DNA from: Stentor coeruleus
Taxonomy: Eukaryota; Ciliophora; Heterotrichea; Heterotrichida; Stentoridae
Reading direction: 5' to 3'
NCBI GenBank assembly: GCA_001970955.1
Contig: MPUH01000034.1
Span: 84,567 to 148,566, forward strand
Length of the DNA stretch: 64,000 nt
Below the pieces are notes generated by a model, which ran no database searches, was not told the origin of the DNA, and worked only from the letters and a program-made list of their open reading frames with translations. Both the position numbers and the translations under genes were made by a program. Positions 1 through 9,696 of the stretch are shown piece by piece. The stretch's first letter is position 1. Each line of letters opens with the position of its first letter.

Positions 1-48
1 TTCGGGTGCTTTTCGAAAGAGGCCATTAATCTTTATTATTGGTTAGAA

Positions 49-342
49 ATGGTTAAAGTTCCAAAGACCATAAGGACTTACTGCCCGAAGCTGAAGACTC
101 ACACTGTGCATAAGGTGACCCAGTATAAGAAGGGTAAAGAATCACTTGCGGCTCAAGGTAAAAGGCGTTATGATCGTAAGCAAAGTGGATATGGTGGACA
201 AACTAAACCTATCTTCCACAAAAAGGCGAAAACTACAAAGAAAGTTGTCTTGCGTCTTGAGTGCACTAAATCAAAACTTAAAAGACTTAGAGTCATCGGC
301 CGCTGCAAGACTTTCATTATAGAAGATAAGAAAAAGAAGTAA
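49..342 (+). CDS. RPL36A: 60S ribosomal protein eL42 (RPL36A/RPL44) variant
   Basis: Component of the large ribosomal subunit near the E site. The 97-residue product begins MVKVPKT and carries the family signature [14 protein letters not shown] followed by the basic KKAKTTKK stretch, so the family call is firm. Family members are about 105 residues and hold zinc with four cysteines; here Cys12 and Cys72 are present, but the second cysteine of each pair is gone (CPKLKTH in place of a CxxC or Cx4C pair, and ECTKSKLK in place of a second Cys motif). The C-terminal GQ..QF tail of most homologues is also absent; the protein ends KKKK. The ATG is the family start. It converges with the Alba gene on the other strand. 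It may be a divergent paralogue of a normal copy elsewhere. Confidence 0.93.
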   Translation: MVKVPKTIRTYCPKLKTHTVHKVTQYKKGKESLAAQGKRRYDRKQSGYGGQTKPIFHKKAKTTKKVVLRLECTKSKLKRLRVIGRCKTFIIEDKKKK

Positions 343-556
343 ATAATCTTCATAGATAGACTATAAATTGCAATCAAACTCTTAATACCTATTATTATTC
401 TAAATATCCCCTGAACCCTCTTAATTTTATCTAAAATTTTTCTCTTTCTCTCACCATCTTAAAAAATCTTCACTCCTTTTTACCCCAAAAAAAAATTTTT
501 CCATCCTAAAACCCAATAAAAAATGATTAAAATTCCCTTCAAGCTACTTATCTTAT

Positions 557-1723
557 CTAAAGATTGTCTACTTGTTCAACTGTAAGATTAGTCACTTGGC
601 TTTCTGGTAATGGTGCCTGATATCCAGGGTGTTTTGTATCCAAAAGGTTCTTACTCAAAGTAATCTCAATTCCTTCAACAGTCCTTTCCTTCCAAACATC
701 ACTAAGACCTTCCTCAGTAGGCTTATAATGATCCTTAAACACTCTTTTCTCAAAAGAATTCAATTGATGAAGCCCAGGTTCTTTCCTCTTAACTTCCTCA
801 ACAACTCTTACAGCTCTAGGCAAAGCTTGCCCACTAGCCTTAATCACAACAGTCTTAAGTCCATTTTTCTTGAAAAGCATCAGAGCATTTTTAATAGCAA
901 AAATAGGATTAGCTGTACCAGAAACATAAACTTCATTATCGTTGCGTTTAACTTCATCTCTTTCTCTAACAAGCTTATACTTCTCCATTCCAGGCTCAGG
1001 CTTTCTATTAAAATCTCCACCAGCATTTCTTCCACCACGACCTCTTCTAAAAGATCTTCCATTTCTAAAAGCTCTTCCTCTATCTTCACCTCTAAAAGCT
1101 CTTCCTCTAGGTCTATCATTATCATCACCACCTCTATATGGTCTTCCTCTAGGCCTGTCAGTATTATCTTTATCATCACCTCTAGTCCCTGTGTTTTCAA
1201 ATCTTCCTCTACCTCTTCTTTCAGTTCTTCCCCCTCTTGGTCTTCCATTAAATCTTTGTCCACGTGGTCTTCTTGTTGATTCACCACCAGTTCTATCTGC
1301 AAATTTATCAGTCCTATTATCAGATTTATCAACATTTGTATCACTTGGATTATCAGTTTTATCACCTTCAGGCCTTCTGGTTATTGTAGTTGGGGGTTTT
1401 TTAAGCTCTGAAAATGATTTCTCAGTAACTTGAGAAGCATCTAATGGAGGTTGATATCCTGGGTGAGAACTGTCAAGTGGGTTTAAACTGAGCTTGAAAA
1501 TCACTCTGGTTTTATTGGAGTCTTTAACTCTTTCAAAGGAATTCTGTTGGTAAATCCCTTTGACTCTGTGCTTGATAATTTCGACTAGGTTCACAGCGTG
1601 AGGAATTGCCAGATTTATTGCCGTGATTGTCGCTTCTTTCTGTGTTTCAAGCAAAGTTACGACATCAGAAATAACTCTTGTAAGTCCTTGTGTGCTAGAC
1701 ACTGTGACTTCTTTTCCTGCCAT
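557..1723 (-). CDS. Alba-RGG-Alba nucleic-acid-binding protein
   Basis: The 388-residue protein holds two Alba-type domains, one at the N-terminus (about residues 5-105) and one near the C-terminus (about 260-380). They are joined by an Arg/Gly-rich linker full of RGG, RGR and RPRG motifs. The second domain is the more recognisable (NEVYVSGTANPIFAIKNAL, then a basic helix around KASGQALPRAVRVVEEV). Each domain is followed by a near-identical tail of the form HPGYQ-x-PL-xx-SQVT, so the domain and its tail were duplicated together. Alba proteins in protists bind RNA and act in mRNA storage and translation control, and Rpp20/25 relatives act in RNase P. The RGG linker supports RNA binding. Cytoplasmic mRNP function is inference. 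Confidence 0.88.
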   Translation of the reverse strand: MAGKEVTVSSTQGLTRVISDVVTLLETQKEATITAINLAIPHAVNLVEIIKHRVKGIYQQNSFERVKDSNKTRVIFKLSLNPLDSSHPGYQPPLDASQVTEKSFSELKKPPTTITRRPEGDKTDNPSDTNVDKSDNRTDKFADRTGGESTRRPRGQRFNGRPRGGRTERRGRGRFENTGTRGDDKDNTDRPRGRPYRGGDDNDRPRGRAFRGEDRGRAFRNGRSFRRGRGGRNAGGDFNRKPEPGMEKYKLVRERDEVKRNDNEVYVSGTANPIFAIKNALMLFKKNGLKTVVIKASGQALPRAVRVVEEVKRKEPGLHQLNSFEKRVFKDHYKPTEEGLSDVWKERTVEGIEITLSKNLLDTKHPGYQAPLPESQVTNLTVEQVDNL

Positions 1724-2677
1724 GTTAATTATATACCATTAACTTTTTGACCCTAAGCTAACACCCGCACTATAAGCTAAGATACTTGAGATTTGGTTTA
1801 TAAAGTATGGATCACAAGATTTGTTGTTGATTGATAGGCAAATGTATTATTTTATAGGATTCAAGTTTTGATGTAAAGTTGGAGTATGAAAAATAAGCTC
1901 TTGGTTAAAAAAAAAATTGTGGAAAATCAGAGGATTTTTGAGGAAAATATTGGGTTGGTTGATAGATAAAGGGGTTTATGAGAAGTTATCAAGATTTAGC
2001 TGTTGAGTTTGGGATATATTGTCAAGGTTGGCTGGGTATGAAGAAATGGGATGTGTGAAGATTTGATTTTGATAAAGGGCTGAAGTTTGGGATAGGTTTA
2101 AGGTATTTTTGGGTTGGTTTTTGGTATAGATGATGAAGATTTTTTAAACTCTGAAGTTGATAGGCTTGGTTTTTGAATTGGAAGAATAGAGAAGATTGCT
2201 TGAGATGCTTTTTTGATTGAGGAAAGTAATAGATTTCTTTTCACAAAATGCTCTGGGGATATTGGAAAAACTGATTTGGTCTAAATTTCTGACCTTTGTA
2301 TCAAAGTCTTGGCTTGGAAGTATTATTAACACAGCTTTAAATATTAGACCTTAAATTTCTTTAGCACCCCAAAGTGTTTGAAATATAATCATACAGTATC
2401 CCAAAATATATTTTCACATTGGTGTATATCTTTTATAAAAACCCAAAAGTTTTCAAGGTCAATATCTTAAAATAAAAAAATTACTAAACAATATTTGTCC
2501 TGTAAATCCTACTTCTCTATAATCACTAACCCAAAATATCATCAATTATTATTTCCTAAATTATTGAAAATCTTCTACAAAATTGCCAAAACTGTTCATA
2601 TCCCATATCAAAAATCCTACAATTTCTACATATTTTCAATACCTATTAAAAAGATAATTTCCTGAATAATCTTATAT
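1724..2677. other. intergenic region between two minus-strand genes
   Basis: No gene is supported. About 1724-2300 is G/T-rich on the plus strand, which makes it C/A-rich on the coding strand of the Alba gene that starts at 1723; from about 2340 onward it is AT-rich and C-richer on the plus strand. A 60-codon open frame on the minus strand near 2144-2332 has no ATG at its start and no recognisable similarity. Confidence 0.5.
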
Positions 2678-5551
2678 TTATATCATATAAAAATTATTAT
2701 TAGATCTAAGAGTAAAAACTACCTCAAGCATTGGCAACTCCACCATCTTTCCCAACAAAGCTACCATCCTTGATAACTTAGTTTCTTTAACTAAATCTGA
2801 CATAATCAAACACTCATTATTAGTTTTCTCTAAACTTTCAACAAGTTCTTCATTATACATCCTTAACACAGCATTATCTTCAAGTAAACTCATTTTATCA
2901 TATCTTAAATCTCTTATTTCCTCATACAATATTTCCCTTTCTTCATCAAATTCTAACATATTCTTAGAATACATTTCAATACAAGTCAGTCCAAACATTT
3001 TTTTCCTTAATAAAACTGATTTTATATTATAAACCAATAACTGTAAAGCCCAATTCTGATCATTATTCATCATATCATATTTAGTAACCCTTGAATTTGC
3101 TCCTGTGCTTATAGAAAAATAATTTTTCCCCTCATTAAAACTTTTATCTTCTATTGACATAAATGATGGAATTTCTGTTTCTTCAACTTTTAAATCACTT
3201 AGTGAACCAATACTGGTTAAACTGAATTTTTTTATTCGGTTTGGGCAGAAGGTAGAAAACATGACAAGTTTGAATATGGCGAATTGTTTTAGACGATTTA
3301 TATAGTTTTGGGTTGCTATTGTCATTTTTTTTATAAGGACAAAATTCGATTTATTTGAATGGATTGATATAGAGTACCAATAGGATAAGGAGTTTTTATA
3401 TGAGATAGGGTTTTGGGAAATTATTTTTTTATTAAGAAGTTTTGGTAGAAGGAATTTGTGAAGTTTCCATTTTTTAAAACTTTGGTTTAGAGAAAGAATA
3501 GGATTTTTGGCTAAGAGGTTGGTAAGGGTTGATAATGATTGCAGGGTTTTTGGGATTTGTAGAGATTGGGATTTGGAAGGATTTTTTAAGATAGAGGATA
3601 GGTTGTATGAAAAATGAGGATTTGATGATTTGATTGTTGGATTTGTTATGGTTGATAGAATTTGGTTTTGGGTTCTTTTGAGGATATGGTTTAGGAGGTG
3701 GAGAAAATGTGAAGTTGATGGTTGAGAGTTTGAGGGTTTTATTAGGTTAGAGGTGGCTTGGAGGATGCTTTTAGTTTTTTTCCTGGTGGCTGTAGTATTT
3801 TTATTTGGCTTTAGGATTTTTCTACTGTTTTTGTTATAAATATTAGAAATAATCCGCACCATATTTTCTAATTTCGAATGATTGGATGATTTCTTAGCTT
3901 CTACTAGTTGTATTATGCATTCTATTCCGTATCTAACTCTTTTTTTTATAAATCCGCATAGTGCTCTATATAATATAGAGCATAATTTTATGTTTATACT
4001 CTTTAAAAATCTATCTTGATTTTTGATTGATATTTTTTTTTCATTTTCACCAAATGCTTTGTTAAGATTTTTTGCAATACCATAAACCCCAGGACTTTTC
4101 CAATACTCATTGATTTGTAAGTTTTTCCATATATGGAAAAAAGGGACAATTAAAGGCTTTTGTAATTTCATTAAACTTCTAAACGCTAGTTTTATTGCAT
4201 TTATATTTCTCAATTTCCCACTTTTATTTTTAGATTTGTTGAATGTATTTGTATTATATTTTTCCTTATATAATTTTTCTTTAGTTAGTTTATTTAGCGA
4301 AGTATATGTTTTTATAGTTGTTTGATTTTTTATATGATTACTTGTTTTACTTATCCAAGTTTTTAAGACTTGACCTGGAAAGTTTTTTTTAATAAAATAT
4401 ATACTCTTAAGATATTTCGCAATGCTTTCTAATTGAGTGCAGTTAGTCGAAATTTCAAGTGATTTTTGGTAGGATAATAGAGAAGTTGTTGATTTTTTTG
4501 ATTCAATAAAATATTTTTCTAGCATATTATCAAAGCATAACCTTGTAAATAGTATATGCTTTATATCCAAGTATTTTCTCTCACTAATCCTCATTATTTT
4601 TACTAAAACATCTTTGATTTTTATTGAGTTTCTTAGATTCATCTTACCTATACACTTAGGAATATTTATGACAAACTCTTCTTTTTGATATTTTTTCACA
4701 GCACCTTTCCATTTGATAATTGATAACAATTGAAGTGAAAAATATCGATGTTTGGCTATACTCAAAACTGTTCCAATCTTGTAAAAACTTGTATTTTCCC
4801 TTTTATTTTGATATAAAATCCATTTGCTAAAGGCTGTTTTGTATAGTAAATACCTTAAAATTATTTCTGATTTTTTAATTGCTTCAGCGATTTTATTTTT
4901 AACATCCTTATATTCTCTAACTTTGATTTTCCATCGCCAAAAGGCTATTTGTTCAAAAGAAGGTTTTATTGAAACTAAAATTTTTTTAAAGGTTTTGAGT
5001 TTTATTTGAGTTTTTCTATACATTGTCGCTAAAGGTTTTGATTTTTTAATGATATTATCTTTCCAGTTTTGGATGATGTGCTTCATAAAAACTTTGTATC
5101 TGTTATTGAGAACTAAGAAAAAACGACAATAAGAAGTATGCTTGTTTATTAATGATACTGAAAATTGAGCCATATGCAGTTTAAGGGCAAAGAAAGATGA
5201 TAGTAAGTTTGATGTATAAAGCTTATAAAGTTTCGAAAGACAAAAAATGAGCTTTCCTGTCTTATTGTTTAAATCATTCTTTAAAGTGTGCTGCACTATT
5301 TCTAAGGACTTTGGTTTGTTTCCTGATATGATTTCCTTTATATATATCTGGAATGCACAATAATTGTCTTCTTCGATTTTTTTTTGCTGTTTCAACCTTG
5401 TTGCAATCATCCCTGCAGCTCTAACAACAGGAAAAGAGCTATTAACAAGCATTAAATGTAGAGATAATGTCTTTGATTTATATAGTTTTTGATCGTATAT
5501 CTTTCCCCCAAGAACTTCTTCTAACAGTATCAGTGTTTCTGTTCCTTCCAT
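2678..5551 (-). CDS. Large basic tryptophan-motif protein, Sfi1-like (tentative)
   Basis: The 957-residue Lys/Ile/Asn-rich protein has no enzymatic signature. It carries at least seven short hydrophobic-x-x-W(K) motifs spaced along helical segments: HIIQNWKD, AFWRWKIK, AFSKWILY, SIIKWKGA, VLKTWISK, FFHIWKNL, SFKKWKLH. This resembles the centrin-binding repeats of Sfi1 (hydrophobic residues followed by F/L-x-x-W-K/R). The last ~110 residues (from about FDEEREILYEE) form an acidic coiled coil. If the reading is right it would be a centrin scaffold at basal bodies or at the contractile myonemes for which heterotrichs are known. The motifs are visible in the sequence; centrin binding is inference. 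It could instead be an unrelated helical cytoskeletal protein. The ATG (MEGTET) is the first in frame. Confidence 0.7.
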   Translation of the reverse strand: MEGTETLILLEEVLGGKIYDQKLYKSKTLSLHLMLVNSSFPVVRAAGMIATRLKQQKKIEEDNYCAFQIYIKEIISGNKPKSLEIVQHTLKNDLNNKTGKLIFCLSKLYKLYTSNLLSSFFALKLHMAQFSVSLINKHTSYCRFFLVLNNRYKVFMKHIIQNWKDNIIKKSKPLATMYRKTQIKLKTFKKILVSIKPSFEQIAFWRWKIKVREYKDVKNKIAEAIKKSEIILRYLLYKTAFSKWILYQNKRENTSFYKIGTVLSIAKHRYFSLQLLSIIKWKGAVKKYQKEEFVINIPKCIGKMNLRNSIKIKDVLVKIMRISERKYLDIKHILFTRLCFDNMLEKYFIESKKSTTSLLSYQKSLEISTNCTQLESIAKYLKSIYFIKKNFPGQVLKTWISKTSNHIKNQTTIKTYTSLNKLTKEKLYKEKYNTNTFNKSKNKSGKLRNINAIKLAFRSLMKLQKPLIVPFFHIWKNLQINEYWKSPGVYGIAKNLNKAFGENEKKISIKNQDRFLKSINIKLCSILYRALCGFIKKRVRYGIECIIQLVEAKKSSNHSKLENMVRIISNIYNKNSRKILKPNKNTTATRKKTKSILQATSNLIKPSNSQPSTSHFLHLLNHILKRTQNQILSTITNPTIKSSNPHFSYNLSSILKNPSKSQSLQIPKTLQSLSTLTNLLAKNPILSLNQSFKKWKLHKFLLPKLLNKKIISQNPISYKNSLSYWYSISIHSNKSNFVLIKKMTIATQNYINRLKQFAIFKLVMFSTFCPNRIKKFSLTSIGSLSDLKVEETEIPSFMSIEDKSFNEGKNYFSISTGANSRVTKYDMMNNDQNWALQLLVYNIKSVLLRKKMFGLTCIEMYSKNMLEFDEEREILYEEIRDLRYDKMSLLEDNAVLRMYNEELVESLEKTNNECLIMSDLVKETKLSRMVALLGKMVELPMLEVVFTLRSNNNFYMI

Positions 5552-6815
5552 TAATCTTGATATTTTTAAATAAGTATTTTTTCCTAAAATATGATTATGG
5601 TATTTGAATATATAATAAGATTAATAAACTATAAAAATGCTTTTTTTCGATTAAATTAACACCCTAGCATCAGTGAAGAGAATTTCAATTAGGATAAAAA
5701 ATGTTTTATAGTATAAATTATACTTTTTTATTGCAAAATAAAGCGACTAAGGATAGAATTATGAGTTTTATTAGAGAAATTTATTATATTTTATTAGGAT
5801 ATTTTATTTATATGCTAGGAATAGAAAAGAATATAATATAAGTTGGCTAAGGAAATATGAAATTACCCTGGAATATATAAATCATACATTTTTGTATATA
5901 AAAGTATCAAATTGTCTATCATTATTATCATATAGATCTTTGTTTTAGTTCATTTTTACCTGAATGTTTGGATGTATAGAAGCAGTAAATATTTTTATAC
6001 AATGAAATTCATTAGAAAATTTACTTGTGATAATAGATGCTTTTAACCCAGATGCAGATCAAAGTATTTTTATAGATAAAACTTTATAGGGGCAAAATTT
6101 GACACAAAATTTTTGTGAGTTCAATATAAAAAGCATAATAAAAACACTTGTTCATGTATTAAAAAAATAAGATAAAGTTCAAGATCTTCTGAATAGACAA
6201 ATGCTGAATATGAAAAACACAACTAATGAAGACAAATAGCATTTTAAGAAGAAAATCAATAAAAAAGATATTTAGAAAAGAAAGCTTATAATTTTCTTGA
6301 AAAAATTTAAAATTTAGAACGTAAAGATTTTATTAAAGAATTTGGGGAGAATTTTCTTATGTGATAATATCATTTAATGTTAATAAAGAAAAAGCTGTAT
6401 TAGTGCTGATTAAGACAAAGGAAGGGTATATAATCCTGATTTGAATGTATTGAAAATGTTGTTAACTAAATTAATCTTATTGATTATTATAATAAAATTA
6501 GGATAGTTTATATGTGGTAATATTAATGCTAGTATATAATAAGATATTTTAAAATAATTTAAGACAATTTTTAGACTTTAATTCAAGTATTTGCATAAAA
6601 ATTACTTATAATATCTAATTCATAATTAAATTCATATAAAATTCTTCTTCATACCAACTCTGTATTTACCTGCAAATTACAAGTAAATATCCTCTCCAAA
6701 ACATTAAATTCTAAACTTAATTTTCCCAAAACACCTAAAACACCATCAATCCTAAAGCCTAAAAAAATCCATCATAAATAATAAAACCTACCAAAAGCCT
6801 TTAAAGATATTTAAA
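5552..6815. other. intergenic region between divergent genes
   Basis: AT-rich spacer between the minus-strand W-motif gene and the plus-strand Aurora-like kinase. It holds a possible decayed coding relic (5964-6440, listed separately). The last ~170 bases before the kinase ATG are A/C-rich and G-poor, as before several other genes here. No RNA gene was recognised. Confidence 0.5.
5964..6440 (+). pseudogene. possible decayed coding relic
   Basis: From an ATG at 5964 one frame reads like protein for over 100 codons (starting MFGCIEAVNIFI and including IDAFNPDADQSIFID and KVQDLLNRQMLNMKN) but is interrupted by TGA at 6003, TAG near 6087, TAA near 6168 and TAG near 6237. After that a neighbouring frame reads better (AYNFLEK, LERKDFIKEFGENFL). 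All the interruptions are codons one transition away from Trp or Gln. A decayed gene would explain this; so would chance in AT-rich DNA. No family was recognised. Confidence 0.22.
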
Positions 6816-8378
6816 ATGGAGATAAATAAAGTCAAAAGACGTCTACTATTCCTTTCCCCAAGCGTAGCAAGTAACGCTGAACGTGAATGCAATGTTGGGG
6901 ATTTCCAAAGTTTATCTCGAAAAGCAATAGGTGAAGGAGCATTTGGTCAAGTATTCAAAGTAAGGCATATATCCACCGGAAGCCTTTACGCAATAAAAGC
7001 AGTATCCAAAGGTAAAATCCTCGAAAGGAACATGGTTGAACAGCTCAAACGAGAAATCCGAATCATGTATTCTCTAAACCATCCCAACATAATCAAACTC
7101 CACAACCATTTCGAAGATGACAATAACGTATATCTTATCATGGAACTCGCTGATGGGGGAAATTTATTCCAAAAACTTTGCAAATTCAAGAATTTCGATG
7201 AAAGGACCGCAGCTCAATATCTTCGTGAAGTTGCCCTTGCTGTTCAATACCTTCATACACAAGATCCTCCTATAATCCATCGTGATATAAAACCTGAGAA
7301 TATTTTTCTAGATAGTCAAGGACGTAGTAAACTTGGAGATTTCGGCTGGTCTAGTGTTTATGATTCAGAAAGATGTACTTATTGTGGTACCTTAGAATAT
7401 TTAGCTCCTGAGATGATTGATCGTATTGGTCATGGTTTAAAGCTTGATATGTGGAATTTAGGGGTATTGCTTTTTGAGCTTTTAGTTGGAGAAGCACCTT
7501 TTAGATCGAAAAGTCAAACTGAGTTGTTTAAGAAAATTAAAGATTGCAAAATTGGGTTTCCTAAGAACTTTTCGCTTAATGCTAAGGATTTAGTGAGGAA
7601 ATTATTGAAGACTACAGCTGATGATAGAATATGTGTTGAAGAAATACTTGAACATAGATGGATGAAAGAAAATATTCCATTAAGACCAACTATTGCGGTT
7701 GCTAGAGAAGTAAGAAAAGCTCCGGTTGTCCCAGAAACACCTGTTGTTGTTATACCTGATACAGAGTATTTGGTGATATCTGAAGGAGCAATGCAAGGGA
7801 AGCTTAAGAAAGTTAATGAAGATTTAGTTGCGAAACAGGAATATTTAGATGGATTGATGGTGAGGATTAGTAAATTTAATGAAGCAAAAACAGGAAGGTC
7901 ACCGAAAAAAGAAGAAAATATAGAGAAAAACACCAAAGCTAAAAGGGAACTTGATAAACTTGCGAGGGAATACGCGAATTATAAACTAGTCCTTTCTAGT
8001 AAAAACAATGGTTATGCAATTCAAGCAACTAAATTACAAATACAAAACAATTGGCTTTGTGGGCTTAAGACTTCATTCAAAGTTCTTAAATTTGTAATTG
8101 ATAAAAGCAAACAAGCGAATTATGCTGCAGATATTCGTGAAATATTGTCTATGGCCAAAGAACCTAATTTACATCCAGCACTCAACGCTGTTTCACAATC
8201 AATGAGAGATTCACTTTTGCTTAAATCTGAACTAGAAAGACTATATAATAGTACTTATCAAGAACTAGAAAAACGTAATAAGGATATTGCACAAATGGAA
8301 AGTGATTTAGCAGAAATCAAAGCAGTACTTTCACTTAAAAAAGAAGTTTATTCAGCTTTAGGCTTTAAAATCATTTAG
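6816..8378 (+). CDS. Aurora-like serine/threonine kinase with C-terminal coiled coil
   Basis: The 520-residue protein has a complete kinase domain at about residues 33-284: glycine loop GEGAFGQV (39-46), catalytic Lys61 in YAIK, HRDIKPEN (155-162), DFGWS (175-179) and APE (197-199). The activation loop CTYCGTLEYLAPEM and the DFGWS sequence match Aurora kinases (RTTLCGTLDYLPPEM), and Thr188 sits at the activating position. Residues about 320-520 are Lys/Glu-rich coiled coil, unlike the short C-terminal tail of animal Auroras. Aurora kinases act in chromosome segregation, spindle and cilium dynamics; the extension may provide targeting or dimerisation (inference). The upstream flank is A/C-rich. 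The start is the first ATG, 33 residues before the kinase fold. Confidence 0.9.
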   Translation: MEINKVKRRLLFLSPSVASNAERECNVGDFQSLSRKAIGEGAFGQVFKVRHISTGSLYAIKAVSKGKILERNMVEQLKREIRIMYSLNHPNIIKLHNHFEDDNNVYLIMELADGGNLFQKLCKFKNFDERTAAQYLREVALAVQYLHTQDPPIIHRDIKPENIFLDSQGRSKLGDFGWSSVYDSERCTYCGTLEYLAPEMIDRIGHGLKLDMWNLGVLLFELLVGEAPFRSKSQTELFKKIKDCKIGFPKNFSLNAKDLVRKLLKTTADDRICVEEILEHRWMKENIPLRPTIAVAREVRKAPVVPETPVVVIPDTEYLVISEGAMQGKLKKVNEDLVAKQEYLDGLMVRISKFNEAKTGRSPKKEENIEKNTKAKRELDKLAREYANYKLVLSSKNNGYAIQATKLQIQNNWLCGLKTSFKVLKFVIDKSKQANYAADIREILSMAKEPNLHPALNAVSQSMRDSLLLKSELERLYNSTYQELEKRNKDIAQMESDLAEIKAVLSLKKEVYSALGFKII

Positions 8379-8448
8379 GTTATTATTCTTTTATTAATAA
8401 TAAGACTAGTATTTTTATGATATTATAAGAAGATTTATATTATTAAAG

Positions 8449-8883
8449 CTATATGACTACACAATATTTTTTACAGCATGATAACCAATAATTGTAAGAC
8501 TTAGGCTCTGGATCTGGGCTATGTGGTGAAGGAAGTGATGCTAGGGTTTCAACTGCAGCTTTTATATATAGGCTATCTTTTTCATCGCTAGAGTCTATTC
8601 GACAAATTTCTTCTATATCTTTTTCTCTTTGTAATGTTCTGTGTATCCTGTCACGTTGTTCCTGGCGGATTTCTTTGATGATTTCGATAGAGCTTTTAGC
8701 TTTTAAGGACTTTTCTAAAGATGATAACCTTGGAGAAAGGCTTGAACTGTGAGCTTTTTGAGGGTTATCAATGTGCTTTTTCATCGTGTCCATAGTATCT
8801 CCTAAGGAGTTTCTAATGCACTGTTCTCTGCTGAAATTAATAAGCTCAAAAGACTGCAGGTGCTTTTTATTAGGAATATCCAT
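8449..8883 (-). CDS. Small unknown protein ending in a CaaX-like box
   Basis: The 144-residue product is not recognised. The middle (about 48-105) is rich in Lys/Glu/Arg and probably helical (SLEKSLKAKSSIEIIKEIRQ). The C-terminus reads WLSCCKKYCVVI, which fits a CaaX prenylation signal (CVVI) preceded by further cysteines that could be palmitoylated, so a peripheral membrane protein is plausible. It converges with the Aurora-like kinase, 70 bp from its stop. The start is a clean ATG (MDIPNKK). Function unknown. Confidence 0.65.
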   Translation of the reverse strand: MDIPNKKHLQSFELINFSREQCIRNSLGDTMDTMKKHIDNPQKAHSSSLSPRLSSLEKSLKAKSSIEIIKEIRQEQRDRIHRTLQREKDIEEICRIDSSDEKDSLYIKAAVETLASLPSPHSPDPEPKSYNYWLSCCKKYCVVI

Positions 8884-9696
8884 ATATTAATAACAGTTTA
8901 AGACTAGTTACTATCAAAGTTTCTATTATTTTTTCTATTTCTTTCACAGATGGAAGATACTTAAAGAATAATAGTTGATAGTTGTACATATGGTTTATAG
9001 CAATCTGAAACAATCTTTTTTTTTTTTGATAATATTTACAAAGATATAAAATAATACATTAATTTNAGCACATTATCTATAATACTATCTATAGCATCAC
9101 CCCTAATATCAAAGGTATTGATATTATTTCAAAAATTTATCTTTTTCTATCAGCTCAATTACTACTTTCTTAAAATCATAACCTCACAACCATTCTCGCA
9201 TAATAACCAGTTCTTTCATGTAACTCTATTCATTTTATATATTTCATCATAATAAATAAATGTTTTACCTATTAAGTTTTTATGAGAAAGTATCCTTATT
9301 GAAATCACTAATTTATTGATTTTTTTGGTTGCACCCTTGAAAGTTTCAACCAAAAATATAATTATAAGGATCTCATAAGCAAAAGTTTTTATTAATGAAT
9401 ATCAAAAGTGGTTTACTTTATTAAATACTATAAAAACTTTAAAAACTAACTTTATTATCAAATTTCATCTTCTATATTTCTCTATATAAATCACTACAAA
9501 GCATTTTCTTTCCAGAAAAATTTTCTATCGAAAAAACAAGAATTCAAATATGATTTCTATGATGGCTAATCTAAAATATCTAAAAATATCATACACTAAA
9601 AATCATTAAAAAAGTTCAATGGTGTCATAATTTATCTCCCATCAACTTCTTACAACGTTATTTTACAACAAATATTCTATAATTAGCTCAGGAAAA
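8884..9696. other. intergenic region with an N at 9066
   Basis: AT-rich spacer upstream of a minus-strand gene, with one undetermined base at 9066. Unlike the other N positions in this window, this one is not flanked by an obvious repeat. No gene or RNA recognised. Confidence 0.5.

Noticed and set aside
168-377. Minus-strand open frame over the eL42 gene
   Set aside because: Shadow of a clearly conserved ribosomal protein gene on the other strand.
629-1433. Long open frames opposite and shifted to the Alba-RGG gene
   Set aside because: Low-complexity shadows produced by the RGG region; no conserved content.
2144-2332. Minus-strand 62-codon frame
   Set aside because: Begins at a GTG rather than an ATG, has no recognised motif and no 15-nt intron to extend it.
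6002-6120. ATG at 6002 in another frame of the relic region, readable with TAA/TAG as Gln
   Set aside because: The standard code clearly applies to all conserved genes in this window; an alternative code is not needed, so only a decayed relic is reported.
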